A stretch of DNA of 64,000 bases from Stromatinia cepivora (lineage: Eukaryota; Ascomycota; Leotiomycetes; Helotiales; Sclerotiniaceae), in the NCBI GenBank assembly GCA_014898415.1, contig RCTD01000010.1:372001-436000 (forward strand), in the 5' to 3' direction. Under the pieces are notes generated by a model. It made no database searches. It saw only the letters and a program-made list of their open reading frames with translations, and was not told the DNA's origin. This document shows positions 46,432 to 60,963 of the stretch, piece by piece. The position numbers were made by a program, and so were the translations under genes. Every line of letters begins with the position of its first letter. The first letter of the stretch is position 1.

Positions 46432-47746
46432 GATTATAAGATCCGATTGTATAATAATGATTAAAAAGTAAAGCAAATCGAAAAAGGATTAGTATAACTA
46501 ATAAAAGTAAAATAGAATGAAAATCAGAGTTTTTATATAATGTTATCAAAACAGAATTGAAATATGATAATATAGTTTATAATTTATAATATTACAGATC
46601 AAAATGAAGAGCAATCTGTATAATGCTGATATAGAATTATAGTAGAAATGAAAAACAAGTTTGTATAATTACAAGAAAATATATTATAATATGATTTTAT
46701 AAATTTTCTTATTGTTTTATTTTTATATTTCTTTATTATCCTGAATCTATTTATTATATATTTTTTAAGATTATCTTAAAAACCTGAAGATTATCTTCGA
46801 TATTTATTAAACAGCAAAAAACCTTTACAATATCGGAATCAAATAATCCTTCGAAATTTGATCAAAACAATTATAAACGATGGTTCAGATAAATAAAGAT
46901 ACAATTGAAAGGGAAAAAATGGTTTTATATAATTGATCAAATATTAAACGAATATATATAGATTGTAGGATCCAATATAGCATTTGCTTATAAAATCAAT
47001 GGTCATATATATTATAATATTGAGTTGAAATCGGAATATTTAAAGAATGAAGCGAATATATTATTATATATTTGTATAACATTTAATGATGATGATGAAG
47101 CCTTTATCGATGAATATTCAATAGTATATACATTTTAGAAATACCTTAAATCAAAATATACTAAAATTAATATAATTATAATTAATATATATATAACAAT
47201 GATCCAGAATTTCAAATTTCAATCTGATATTTATTCCAATATAATTATTATCAAAGTTTAGAACAAATTGAAAAAGTATAAAAGGAAATTAGGGGTTACA
47301 AATGAAAGTTGTTGATCAATATATCAAGATATTATTTTATTCTTAATTTTAATATATAATCTTTTAATCGATTATCAAAAAGTAATGGATATATTGGATA
47401 TCCAAATCAGTTTTAGTATCAACGATAAAATCAAGTATTTATAGATTAAGGAATTTTGTTTTAAAAATGAATCAAAGTAAATATAAATTGTAAAAGGATT
47501 TAGATATACTTTTTAATATCAAAAATCAGATTTCGAGATTCCAAATAATATTTGTAATCTGTATCAAAAGGAAGATCATTATATATAAGACTATCTATAT
47601 TTAGTATAAATCAATAAACTCCTTTATAATTATTTTTGTTATTAAAAGAAAAAAGGATTACTAAATTCGAAGAAAATCCATTTCAATAAAAAAGATCAAG
47701 TATACTCTATTAACAATATCTCTGAATCAAATTCCGATATTAAAAA

Positions 47747-48028
47747 TGTGACGCACAAGAGCCGTAGTAGAGCTGAATAAACAGGGTCAATTATGTTCTT
47801 TAGAATCTAGAATTGAAGAATTATAGCTCGTAAAGAACGACTAGATATATATATATAAATACCCATTTATAAACTGCAAGATTATGCGTATATGTTATTA
47901 GGGTTACCATTTTATTATATTAAATTGTATGATTTGTAATGTATATATACAGATGATCAGTTTATAAATGGATATAGGAGATAAAAAGTATTATATAGTT
48001 AACCTCCTGTAATTCACGATTCGTAATA
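47747..48028 (-). repeat. 3' LTR of the outer gypsy element
   Basis: Starts TGTGACGCACAAGAGCC and ends ATTCGTAATA; 282 bp. Matches 54510-54628 joined to 60969-61131 with C/T and G/A differences. Confidence 0.9.
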
Positions 48029-48130
48029 CTACCCCCCTCTTCGGAAAAACTCGCCTTTAAGCGTTTCATTCCTTTGTTCCATTACTATTTCATCGGAAAT
48101 CAGGTTTTGTGAAAATTCATGAGCTCTAAA

Positions 48131-48446
48131 TCAATTAGATTGATCATTTTGGTTGATTTGATCAATTTACTGAAAATTGATCAAATTGACCAAAATTATC
48201 GACCAAATTGACCAAAATGATAAATGAATTGACCAAATCGACCAAATTATTCATCAATTGATTAAATTAATATTGATTCGTATTCTCCTTGATTTAGGGA
48301 ACCTCTGAAAGGAAAAAGTTTCAATAGAAAAGGGAAGAAGATTAAATTATAATATAATGATAATGAATAGTTAATATAATTAATTCCGAAATCGACCAAA
48401 TTAATCGATCAAATTGATCAAATTAACCAAATTAAACGAAATCAAT
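48131..48446. repeat. Degenerate tandem repeats of a GACCAAATT-like unit
   Basis: Two clusters (about 48131-48275 and 48381-48446) contain many copies of GA(C/T)CAAATT with 1-4 bases between them, located just inside the 3' LTR of the outer gypsy element. Confidence 0.7.
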
Positions 48447-51199
48447 AAAGGTGACATTACATTTCGTTCTTACCATATTCAAGCTTCCCTTTGTATGATT
48501 TTTGAAATAATCATAAACATAAGTTTTTTGAAATATATTACCTTCGTATTATCTTGATGATGGCAGTTTGTCTGTTATATAGAACTCGGGTTATATATAT
48601 ATACAATCAAATTCCCTCGAATTTGTATAGGTTTTCAATCCTTTCACGATTGTATATATATACATCATTATAAAATCATAACATTTAATTTATTATATTA
48701 AAGAACACTTTTCTTTTCTTTGGTTTTATAGATGAATTATCATTTATATGATTATAATTATCCTTTTCGCTTTTATAGAGCTTTATCTAATCAATTAGTT
48801 GATTGGAAGGATCAGGTAATATTGGATTGATTAGATGAAAATCGTATAGAAAATGTAATGATGTTTTAAGATCGGAAGTAGGATATTAGATAAGATCAGT
48901 ATCGTTATTAAGTTATGAAATTCTGTATAATAGAGTTTTTTATACTTTCTTTATTATTAGAACCTTTTTTACTTTCTATTCCGAATTATTAGTTATATTA
49001 ATAGGTGGAGATGGTTTGAATATTTGATTAGGAAAAGGATCGTTATATGTTTTGTATAATCGATTTGAAAGGAAAACAAGATAAATTTTCATTATAATCG
49101 GGAATTCGAATTTGAAAAAGCTTCCAGATCGATCAATGATCTTAAATCTTCCTTGAATTGGGAAATCCAGTTTTTTGGATAATTTTTGGATAGAATAACT
49201 TTTTATATTAAGTTATATATAATCTCCGATATCGAAATCAATCTCACACTGGTAAGCATTTATAGATTTCGATATTTTAACTTGAACATACAATAAACCT
49301 TCTTTCGCTCACACGAAAACTAATCTATTATATTCTGTATATATACGAACATCATGCATATTTATATTATTTATTGGTTTATTAGCATCTTCTTTTTATT
49401 TCTATGCATATTTCGGTGTATACCCATATAAGATTTCATAAGATATAAACTCTCCTAAAGAGTTATATAGAAGAGTAAATTACGTGTAATCCATTATAAA
49501 TAGGAATTCTGATCAATCGTTTTGATAATAATTAATAAACAACCTTAATCGTTATTAAAGGTATTGATTATAAATTTCAGTTTGACCATCAATTTGGGAA
49601 TGATGAACAATGGATAATTTGAAATCGATTCCTAGGATTTGACTGAATTCCTTCCAGAATTGTAATATAAATTAAGGACTGTGATCCGATATTATAATGT
49701 TAAGGGGATTATAATATTGATATATATAATAGAGATATAGTTATATTTAAACTCGAATATTAATTGATTTATAATAAAATATAAAGATAATTTGCTTTAT
49801 CAATCGATCAATAATGATTAAAATATTATCATATTCATATTTATCCTTATTAAAATTATAATAATCCATAATGATATATTGTTATATTCGATTAGGAATT
49901 GAAAGGGAATGTAATAAATCGGAGATATGATTATATAGAATAGAATTACATTTGTAGGTGTAATAATTGTGTATATATCTGGTTACGATATTGTGTATTC
50001 TAGATCAATAATATTGTTGAAATAATAAAAAATAGATTTTATTTATATTAGAATAAATAATGGAAACGGAATTATGGGCTTCACGAATCAGATAAATTCG
50101 AAGGTTGTCGATGTTGGGTATTATCAAATGGTTATTGTAAAACAAAAAATCATTTTGAAATGATATATACTTGTGATTTTGGGTAGCTTATATTTTAAAT
50201 GTTAGTAAGCTATTTGTAGTTTTATTTACTTCAATGATATAATTAATTAAATCGAATCAAAGAGCGATTTTACTTAAATCAATGTTAATAATCACTATTT
50301 CATCTGGATGATATTTTCGTAAAGCTTTTCTTATAATTTCAATATCAACTTGATTATCTTTAATAAATTACTAAAGACAATTCTTCTTCTTAATATAATT
50401 CTGGAGGTCCAATTTATTGGTTCGATAGATTAAGGCATCGACAAAAGGATTATCTTTTTCAGGACGATATATAATGATGAAATTATAATCGATTAGAACT
50501 TTTGTTCAGTGAGTTTATCAAACATTGAGAATCTTAATAATCATAAAATATTCGAGGACCTTATAATCAATATAAATTTTGATTTTATATAGTGAGCTAG
50601 CGAATTCTGTTTTTTAATAATTGAAAGATCGAATAATTGATAGCATTTCCTTGTTATAAACTTTGTAGTTCAATTCAACAACAATTATAATCTTAGAAAA
50701 ATAAATTATGGGAAATTAATCTTCACTATATTATTATGATAATATATTAGTAATTATTCCATCAAATATATCTATTTCGAATATACAGGGGAATCGATGA
50801 TTATAATATTATAGGAGTAAAATGAAGATAAACTTTTTCTTCAAGATATTGAATATATTTTAGTATATTTCATCGAATATAAATTTAATATTTGCTTTAA
50901 TGAATTTGTTAAAAAATTTCGTTATTATACTATAATCCTTAATGAATCGTCGATAAAAATTACAAAAATCGAGGAATAATTAGATCTCTTTTATTGTTAT
51001 CAGAAAAATCCAATTCTCAATTATCTTAATTTTTTCAGGGTTTATCTTTATTCCTTTAATAGAAATGATAAAGCCCAAGTATTTGGTATATATAATATTG
51101 AATTTGCATTTCTTGAGATCCGCTTGTAGACTAATAGCTTTTAATCATTCGAGAATTAGTTTAATATAAGTTTGGTGTTTTTCTTTGTTTTTAAAATAG

Positions 51200-51650
51200 A
51201 TTAGAATATTATTGAGGTATACTATATAGAAGATATTTAAATAATCGAATAAAACATTATTCATATAATATTAATAAATTGCGGGATCATTTGTTAATCC
51301 GAATAATACGACCTTGTATTTATATAATCCGTATTAGATTCAAAAGGTAGTATACTCTTCCAAAGTAGGATTTATTCTTATACAATAGAAAGTTTGACAA
51401 ATATCGAATTTAATAAAGATTTTAACACCAAAAAGCTAAAAAAACGTTTCGTTGATTAAAGGAAAGGGATACCGATCTTTATGTATTAAGGAATTCAATA
51501 ATCTGAAGTCTATACAGAACCTCAAATTATTATTAGGTTTTTTGATAAATAGAATAGATGTAGTATAAGAAACTTGATTGGGTTTAATAAAACCTTTATT
51601 AAAATTATTCATAATATATTTTTTAACGATTTTCAATTGTTTTAAGGATA
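51200..51650 (-). pseudogene. Outer gypsy reverse transcriptase remnant, YLDD changed to YLNN
   Basis: The frame from 51636 reads SILFIKKPNNNLRFCIDFRL then LNSLIHKDRYPFPLI, the first RT blocks of Ty3/gypsy (F(V/I)KK..G.LR.C(V/I)DYR.LN..T.K..YPLP). Downstream (lower coordinates), VYLNNILI at 51208-51222 shows the catalytic box with both Asp changed to Asn by G-to-A. Confidence 0.85.
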
Positions 51651-54509
51651 TTTTGTAAAGCGGATTATAATATAAAACTTATTCTTCTTTACCTTTCAAT
51701 ATGATTTTATAATTATAAGATTGATTAAAAGGCAAGATATTTGATTTATACTTGAAAAAAGTTCAATGGTATTATCGATATTTAAATAGTATTTCAGATT
51801 CTGAATCGATTTCGGTTAATACTTGATCAAATTTCTTTCGAACTTTTGTATTCTTGAATTCGATTAAGGCAATCAATATTCTCTCTTCTGTATATTATTC
51901 GTTTTATTAGAAATCTATTATATTATCGAATTCTTTCAAAATAATGATAAAGAGTTCAATTTGTTTATCTTTTTTGTATTCTAATTGGAATTTATTAGAT
52001 TTGAATACACATAAATCGAGGATTTCGAACGATATACAGAGGAGGCATTCGTAGATCTGCAATAATGATATAATTGATTAGGAAAAAAATAGATTGAATT
52101 TGAAAGGAATCGGGATTTCTTCCTTTTCAATAAGAATCTATATTACATTTATATTTGAAGGTTCTTGTTGTATATCACCAACTATAATTAATTTATTCAA
52201 TTATAAATCTCTTCGATTCCAATATTCTTCAAATTGATCATCTCATCGATTAGCATTTTATTGAATTAATCAATCGATCTTCCATTTGCAAAGGGATGAT
52301 TAAATAACAAAGAGATTATTCGAATAAGAAATGATACAGAATCTCTCTTTAGATTATTCGAGATATCGATTAAAGCAATCGAATTTCGCTTGAATCTTTG
52401 ATAATCAAAATCTATCTAAAATAACATTATAATTCTTTAATTCAATAATAAAAAAAGAAACAAAAGATTGTTCACAATCATCGATCATTAAATTAAGGAA
52501 TATAAAATAAATAATAATATGGCTTTGTATACCATTATACTCTTTAATTTCAATTGAAACTTCAAGCAATATAATTCTTGATTTAAATATAGAAAATAAA
52601 CAAATAAGGAGTATAGTATTAATAAAAACGAATTTATTTGCTTTAGAATCAATAAATGCTTTTAATCAATAAATATAACCATTTTTCGAAAGATTGTAGG
52701 GAAGGGTAAGTGCTTTTCTTTTTATAAGTTTGGTTAGATTAAGAAATCTCATATTCTATATAATACTTAAAATGGAAACGGAATCTAAATATTTAGTTTT
52801 AAATGCTTTTTTTTTTCTAAACGAGCATTCTGTATAACTTCAATTATAACTTCTGGGTTAAAATCTTCTTCAACATCCTGATATTCTTCGAATTCTTCTA
52901 CTTCTTTTTGTACCATCTCGATTTCATTGAAATTATCGATACAAAACATTGATATACATATTATTCTAGGAAAAGAAGAGGACGACGAATATTTGAAGTT
53001 CGAATAGTTATTGGGTGTGGCGGAGCCGGTGTATCTGGGAGGGGTATTCCAGAATGGAAATGGTTTCAGGAATATAGAGGTTCCAAAATTGGAGCTGTTA
53101 AAACTCCGAGAGGATTGTAAAGGGTTTATAGTAATCGTTGGTTTGTAAATAGTTATAAAGGCTTTTCGATTAATACAATATCGATTTCGTTTTTATAATG
53201 AAACTTCATTTTGATTTATTTTAATAAATATATTTACGAATTCTTTTGTAATCTTGTAATCCTTAATAAATATTGTTATCATTTGTAAAAGAAAATTAGA
53301 AATCTTTTATTCGAGATTCTTAAATAGGATTTTATTATCGATAATCTTTATTTGAATAATAAATAATTTGAATTTTCTATATCATTCTAAGAAATTGTTA
53401 TATCAAATTATATTAAATATAATCCACATCTCATATTAAAAGCGAATATCATCGATTTCGATCGGATTCCGATAGATTGCTACAAATTGTTTGATCAATT
53501 CAAATACTGTAAATCGGGATACTTATATATAAAGAGTATAACAATATATTTATGCTTTCGATTCAATTTGATCGATTATATATATATAATATTACATTTC
53601 ATTTTTAAGTAATGTAATATACAATTCGAATTATTCTATAATCAATAATTGCTACAAATTAGTTTTAGGTTCAATATCATTGTTAAATTTAATAATAAGA
53701 TTTGTAGATTTTGATGTATATATATTTTGCTGTGAATTATGATTGATACAGGAATGTAATCTTGATTGGTTAAATTGGCTTTTTGAATAAAAGAACCCCT
53801 AATTATTAGATAAATCATCACTTCCTAAAAGGGAAGAAGATTTATCGAAGGGTTCCGAATGATCAGATCGTCTAATCAAAGTTTTCTTTTTTTGATTTTG
53901 GGATCTTTGGGTTTGTTTGGATAAAGGTCCTTGGATTTCGATTGAAGGAATAAAGGGAGTCCTAAATACTATTGTTGATCTGAATGCCTATATAAGTATC
54001 ATTTAGGGTTCAAAAGAAGATTGTATTGTTGTAGAACTTATCATCACTATAACTTTTAATTATCGATTCTCCTCTTTCAAATTTATAATTATTATATAAA
54101 GATTTTGTAATTGTAATAATGGTTCAGAAGAAGTAATTGAACCATTAGGAGTATTAGTTTTATATACTAGAATCTTCTCTTTATTAGTCTTCTTTCTTCC
54201 AATAATAACATTATCCAATCCTATATTCATATTTTCTTCAAAGGATTGTTGAAATAATTGAGGAGAAGAAAAGAATTCTTTAGAATATACTTTCGAAGGT
54301 TCGGAATGTATAAAAGAAGGAATTCGTTGTATTATGAAAATAATGGTACATTTCTAAAAATGTTTATATCTTCGTCAATTAAATCGGAATAGATCTTCTT
54401 CCTTTGAATATAACGTTTGTAAAAATTCATCTAAGAAGGTATTATTAAAGTGAAGTATTATTTGAGAGATCATTAGATAATTGAACGCTTATAAATGAAT
54501 TATAGATAA

Positions 54510-54628
54510 TATAATGTATAAGAGCTATAATAGAATTGAATAAACAAGATCAATTATATTCTTTAGAATCTACAATTGAAGAATTATAGTTTATAAGGAG
54601 CGATTAAATATATATATATAAATACTCA
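54510..54628 (-). repeat. 5' LTR of the outer gypsy element, first part
   Basis: Aligns to 47747-47865; ends in ACTCA, the inner element's target site. Confidence 0.88.
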
Positions 54629-54948
54629 TGTTACAGGAGCTGCCTCTAGGGTCACATGGAAATGGCTAGAGATCTCTCGAGGTGGTTTAGACTAGATTTC
54701 AAGTAGGAATTCAATAAGGTTAATAATTAATTGCAATTCTTGTAATTATAATAATGAAACTAATAATTATTCTTAAATATAAAGCTTTACATTATAATGA
54801 AACCTATTCCCTTATATAAACCTTCATTCTCTATTGTCCCATTGATTCCATCATATTCTATTAGATAAAAACAATAGGATCCAATAGGAATCTTTAATCC
54901 TGTGATTTCTTGATCATATAATTCGGTATATTGGATACCGTTATAATA
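54629..54948 (-). repeat. 3' LTR of the inner gypsy element
   Basis: Starts TGTTACAGGAGCTGCC, ends CCGTTATAATA (CCGTCGTAACA in the partner). 320 bp. Confidence 0.9.
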
Positions 54949-54991
54949 TTATCCCCTTCCTAATTTAGCGCTTATCCTAAACGTTTATAAA

Positions 54992-55640
54992 ATGAATTTC
55001 CTCTATTTGATTAATTCTATAATACCTTCTTTTCTGTTTATTATAATATCCATTATTCATTTTTCAAAATCTATTATTAATCATAAAAATATTTATTTTC
55101 GTTTTAAAAATAAAAGTATTATTATATCTTACAAATGTAATCGCTATTTGAAAAAGAATCTTGAATATTGGATGCTTTCAAATATTATACGTTGTAATAA
55201 ATATATAAAGAATATGGACAATGATCATTATAATATATATAACCATTCTGCAGACGATTGGTCTCGTATTAATTCTAAAGAAAAACACCTTGAATTTGAA
55301 AAGGAGAAGGCTGCGAATACTATAATTGAAACAACTGCTCGATTAGCTCGCCTGCAAAAGCAGAAGCGTGTTTTATAGGAAAAAATTGGCAAAATACTTC
55401 AATATGATTTTTGTATTATTGAAGCTTTTGAAGAATTTGAAGCTAAGGAATAGCGATTGGAAAATAAGTATATTGAAAAGGAAAAAGAATTGGTATTTAT
55501 TTCTGTTGCTAACTTTAATAATGGTTCTTTTGTTTTCGATTCTTTTTCTTTGAACCCTTCGATCCTAGTTTCAATAGATTCTCCTTCCTTTTAGGCAAAT
55601 CCGGATATTGCTAATAAAACGCCTCCAACTTTTCAGAACA
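54992..55640 (+). pseudogene. Antisense gene next to the 3' LTR of the inner gypsy element
   Basis: The plus strand, opposite to gag-pol, is open from 54992 to 55378 and continues with a few stops and a frame change to about 55640. It reads YNHSADDWSRINSKEKHLEF, then EKEKAANTIIETTARLARLQKQKRVL, then, after a stop, IGKILQYDFCIIEAFEEFEA, ending NKTPPTFQNN. The heptad-like spacing of Leu/Ile/Ala with many charges predicts a coiled coil. The motif (D)DW..I...E..LE...E.A...I....ARL.RL.KQKR..L is, as far as I recall, repeated in many predicted proteins of Botrytis/Sclerotinia-type genomes and is linked to such elements. Its role is unknown. Confidence 0.6.
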
Positions 55641-57714
55641 ATTAAGATTTGTTTTTGATTTTTATAAATTTTCAGTATATAGATAATCTAACTATTTGAT
55701 TAAATATTTAATTATATCTTTGATATATTTACAATCTAGTATTATTTCGACATTGTATATAGCATTCGGATTGATTAATTCGATTTTCATTAATAATATA
55801 TTCAGCATTCCTAATGATACTGGTTCGAATAAGGATATATGGAATATTGGATGGATATTCATCATATCTGATAGTTTTAATTAATAATTGACAATTCCTA
55901 TTACCTTATCAATCTTGAATGATCCTAGTTTTTTATAATCGAATTTATTATTTGGTCTTTTGATTTCAATATTTCATTATAGCAGATAAACTTTATCCCT
56001 TTCTTTAAATATAGATTCCATATTACATTTCATATTATAATAAACTATTATTCTGAATAATATAAATTTTAAATTAAAAGTAAGCTACTTTTATAAATCC
56101 TTTAATTATTCGATTTATATTATTACTAATTCAGCATTAACTTCCTATAATATTAATATTTGATATACTTTAGGATTGAACCCAAAATTAATACATACTA
56201 GTATAATCTTTGTAATTTCCATTTCCAATATATTATATACAAATTATACTATAGATAATAGTTCTACTTAATTGTTTTATCGATAATTTATATAATATTT
56301 AAGATATACTTCCATTATCTAATTGATCCTTTTTATCTAACCATCTATTTATAAATGGAAAATTATCGATAACTTTCTTTTAATATTTATTAGTGTTAAT
56401 AAAATAATCCAGAATTTTGAAGTAAAAAGTTTATTTCTATCCGAAATTATCTTATCTGGTATTCTATATATATTTACTATAACCCTAAAGAATATATATA
56501 TTAATTATTTAGCAATCTATATTTTTTTAAATAATATCATATATACAAACTTTATCAATCTATCTACTATATTAAATATAACATTATATTCAATTCCTAT
56601 AATAGAATCTTTCAAAAATAATAATTTAATTACAAAATCTTATATAATGAATTTCTATGGCTGAAAAGGTATATCTAAAATCTAAAACTGATTATACAGA
56701 GTATATCTAAAGGACTTATTTTATATACAAATATTACAATTTCCAACAACTTTTTCAATTATTGTTCTTATTTGTGGGAAATAATTGATTTCCCTTATTC
56801 TTGCGAATATTCTTGCAATTCCTTGATATCTATATACAGGCAATCTATATTATTCCATTACAAATTCCTTAATCATTCAATTAGGAATATATACTTTTCT
56901 ATAGAAGTATATTGTATTGTTTTCTTTTGTAAATCCTGATTCTATTATTTTGAATATATATATTGCTATAGTATTGTTTTTATAATATAATTGAATCTTA
57001 TTCTTTAAATGATTATCTTCTAATATATGAATAATTATTAACTACAATATATTGTAAACTAATGATTTGCCTTCTTATTTGAATATAGTGTATAATTTAT
57101 ACAATTTGTTTTCCTGATATTCCGGTTTTCGGCTAAAAATATCAGCTTTAATATTTTCTGATCCTTTGATATATGAAATCTTAAAATTATAATTAACTAT
57201 GATTTCTGACCATCTGATCTGTCGTCTATTTAATTACTTCGTTATAGTGAAGTAAACCAAATTCTTATAATCTATATATATTTATATTATATATTTTGAT
57301 CCTTCCAAATAAACTCGCTATTCTCTAAATATATCGACTATTACCAATAATTCTTTGTTATATATTTCATAGTTTAATTCGATTGATAATAGTTTTCAAA
57401 AATAGAATACGATTGATTGATATTTCTCATTCTGATCTAATTAGCTCAGAACTACTTCTATAACGAAATCTAAGGAATCCGTTTCCATTATGATTTGCTT
57501 TTCTAAATCAAATATTAATAGTATTGGTTTTTTCGGCTATTATCTATTTGAATATTTCAAAAGACTTTTACGCCTTAACAATCCATTCGAATATACCCTA
57601 CTCTTTTCTGATTAAATTGATTAAGGATATTATAATCCCTAAATAACCTTTAATAAATCTTCAATAGGAATTAACGAATCCTAAAAAAGATTGTACTTCC
57701 TTAATTATAATAAA

Positions 57715-58404
57715 CTACTTCCATTCGAATATTACCTTAACCTTATCCTTATTTATCTTGAGCCTTTGATTTGATACAATAAATCCTAGAAACTCTGTTT
57801 CTATAATATAGAATTCACATTTGCTTAATTTGTATAGCAAATCAGCTTTAATTAAATATTCGAGAATATTGCTAACGTTTTTGATATATTGAACTTCGTT
57901 ATTCGAATATACTAGAATATCATCCAAATAGTATATACAACAAGTATCCAAATATTGCAACAGTATATTATTTATAAGCCTCATAAATATTATTAATATA
58001 TTAATTAGCCCAAATAATATAACCTAGTATTCGTATAGCCTGTATCTAATCTTGAAAACGGTTTTCCATTCTTCGCCTTCTTTCATTCTAATCAAATAAT
58101 AACCATTATATAGGTCCATTTTAATGAATATCGTTGCTCCGTCTAATCGATTTCTTAATTCCATAATTAATGAAAGTGGATATCGATCCTTTTTGATAAA
58201 TATATTGAACTTTCTATAATCTATAATTAATCTTTTAATACCATCTTTTTTAAATACCCATATAATTAGACTTGCCATTTGGAATATGGATTCTCTGATC
58301 CATCTCTTAACCAAATTATTATCGATATATTCTTTGAACATTCTTAATTCATCAATTGATATTGAATAAATTGAAATATGTATAAACATCTTGCCTTCCT
58401 CCAA
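57715..58404 (-). pseudogene. Inner gypsy reverse transcriptase remnant, YLDD intact
   Basis: Two open minus-strand stretches, 58404-58024 and 57984-57715, together read like a nearly intact RT: VFKKDGIKRLIIDYRKFN, KDRYPLSLIMELRNRL, IFIKMDLYNGYYLIRMKEGE, then YYLDDILVYSNN (YLDD at 57919-57930) and KCEFYIIETEFLGFIVS. Only a short gap with a stop separates them. It is much better preserved than the RTs of the other elements, consistent with a younger insertion. Confidence 0.88.
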
Positions 58405-58689
58405 TGTTATCTTGTAATTCTATAATTTGTATTCCAGTAAAGCTTTATAGATTCTGAGTTTTTTAAAAATATATTCGTATTTTTTATACTATTCTAGTAT
58501 TATAAACTCTTTTGCTTTGATTACGATTTCGTACTGTATCATTGGCTTTTGTATTTGTAGAGGAAGTATATTATCCTTCACTCTTAATAAAGAACCCTGG
58601 ACTGAGTATCCTATATCACCAGTATTATTCACATTCAACTCTTTTTAATACATATTACATCTCACAGATATCTTGAATATATCATCATG

Positions 58690-59000
58690 ACCATTCTTGC
58701 ATTAATCAAATGTTACTGTTTCTTGTAACCAATCTATTCTTAAATTGTATACCTTTAACCATAACATCCCTAAGATGATCTGTTGTTGGCCCAATAGCAC
58801 AACATCAAGCTGTATAATCTCCGAGTGTTGGGTTATGTTCATTCGTACTGGTTGTGTCTCTGGAGTGGAATTCCCAAGTACTTTGCAGCTTCTGGTGCAA
58901 TAAAATTTCCTGTAGCCCCTGAATCTATCATGGCTGACTGTATTTATCCATTTATCTTGATTCTGCAGTATATCTATTCTGCTTATCCTATAATATTCAA
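58690..59000 (-). pseudogene. Inner gypsy aspartic protease remnant
   Basis: On the minus strand around 58950-58860 a frame reads IDSGATGNFIAPEAAKYLGI, with the catalytic DSGA intact, as in fungal gypsy retropepsins. Downstream frames are interrupted. Confidence 0.7.
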
Positions 59001-59030
59001 CTGTAATATAATTTGCTCGTCCTCATGATC

Positions 59031-60530
59031 CTAAATGATTTCATCAGCAAATATTATACATTGTAATTCTTCTTTTTCTAAATAAACTACATTCATCCCT
59101 AATCTAATTTTGTCATCAAGTAAATCTCTCCATAAAATATATCGATAATTCCTTCGAGTTATTTTCATCATTGTACCCATAATTGATAGTAATAGGATAG
59201 CCTGAATTTGAATATAATATTCTTTTCCGATTCTTCTATATAGAAACAAATTCTGGTTCTCATTCTATTCGGATATATATTAATAGAATACTTTTTATAA
59301 TTCTCCTTGATCTGATTATTGGAAATATTCTCCATTAATTCTTTCTATAAATGAAGTATTAATAATAACTCCAAATCATAGAATTCAATATTGATCGATG
59401 TACCGAACTTCGTAAGATTCTCTTTCTTCAGTATCTATTACACTGAAGTCCTTATTAATAATTCCTTCGTCTGTATCTTCAAACTTCCAGATATGATGGT
59501 TTCATTGGTCGATTTCTCGAATAAACTATAATTCTCCTAATTATGGATTTCTATTTACCCATAAAAGATTTTCTATTTTTTCTTTTTTTCCTAACTCTTC
59601 TTTATAAATTAACAATAGTATAGTTAATCCTGTGATATTGATTGCATACAATTATAATATAAAAGTAATGTTGAATTGACCTTTACCGAATTTATTCTTA
59701 AAATTGCCCTTCTTGCCTTCTATTCTCTTACTTCAGTAATTTACTACCCAATACCCTACTTTCTTATATTCAAAGTATAAATTATTATCTTGTCTACATT
59801 TCTTTTCCTAATTATCATTCCTATTTACATAGTATATAATATCTAACTCCATAAAATCTCCGTATCTCTATAAATTGTATCATAGTTTACCCTTGTTCTT
59901 ACAATAACACCCTTAATTTCGGTTTTCTTGAGATTTGTATAATCTTTAACTTTGCTTAAATCTATAAAGACAATCATCTAATTTAATAGAATCTTGAATT
60001 AAATTATTCAAGTTTACATTTACAATAATTCTTTCTAATTCCAATCTAACCTCTGATTTGAACCCTTTACGATAATGATTTATAATAGCGATTTCATCCT
60101 AATTAATTATTCTTATATATCTTCGAAATTCCATAACATATTTCAATATTGAATCTATCTATTTGAAATTAAAGATCTTTTCTTCTACTATCTTTAACTT
60201 ATTAGAATTTCCAAAGATTCTATAAATCTCTATCTTAAAACCTTCAAAACTATTAAAGATTACTCAAATAGATTATATACAATCTCCATCATTATACTCA
60301 AAATAATCACATAAATATAACTGAATCCATTTAATTACTTCTCCTTTGAGATATAATACAGTCTATATACTTTTAGATTCTGTAATAATGAACTTGTCCT
60401 CATTGAATCTAAAATAGATTTCAAATTGCAAAAGAAAAGTATCGAATTCCTATCAACTACCTTAATACTTGTTTGATAAAGCGATCTTGAATGTTTCATT
60501 GATAATGATTTCCTTAGATATATCAATTAT
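59031..60530 (-). pseudogene. Inner gypsy gag remnant
   Basis: Minus-strand fragments between the protease and the 5' LTR; a Cys-Lys-Asn-Lys-Gly stretch near 59.9 kb may be a decayed zinc knuckle. No intact frame; assignment by position. Confidence 0.5.
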
Positions 60531-60643
60531 TTCGATATTATCAATATCTACTACTACTGCAAACTGACCGATAGTAGTATCCCTGAATACTATAATAGCG
60601 GTTGGTATTAAATCGATATTTGAAACAGAAATAATATTCAAAA

Positions 60644-60963
60644 TGTTATAGGAACTACTTTTAAGGTTATATAGAAGTAATTAAAAATCTCTCAAAATGA
60701 TTTAGACTAGATTTCAAATAGGAATTCAATAAAATTAATAACTGATTGCAATTCTTGTAATTATAATAATGAAACTAATAATTGTTCTTGAATATAAAGC
60801 TTTATATTATAATAAAACCCATTCCTTTATATAAACCTTCGTTTTTTGTTATCCCATTAATCCCATCATATCCTATCAGGTAAGAACAATAGGATCCAAT
60901 GGGAATCTCTAATCCTGTGACTTCCTGATCATATGACTCGGTATGTTAGATGCCGTCGTAACA
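60644..60963 (-). repeat. 5' LTR of the inner gypsy element
   Basis: Starts TGTTATAGGAAC, ends GCCGTCGTAACA; 320 bp, gap-free alignment to 54629-54948. Followed by ACTCA. Confidence 0.9.
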
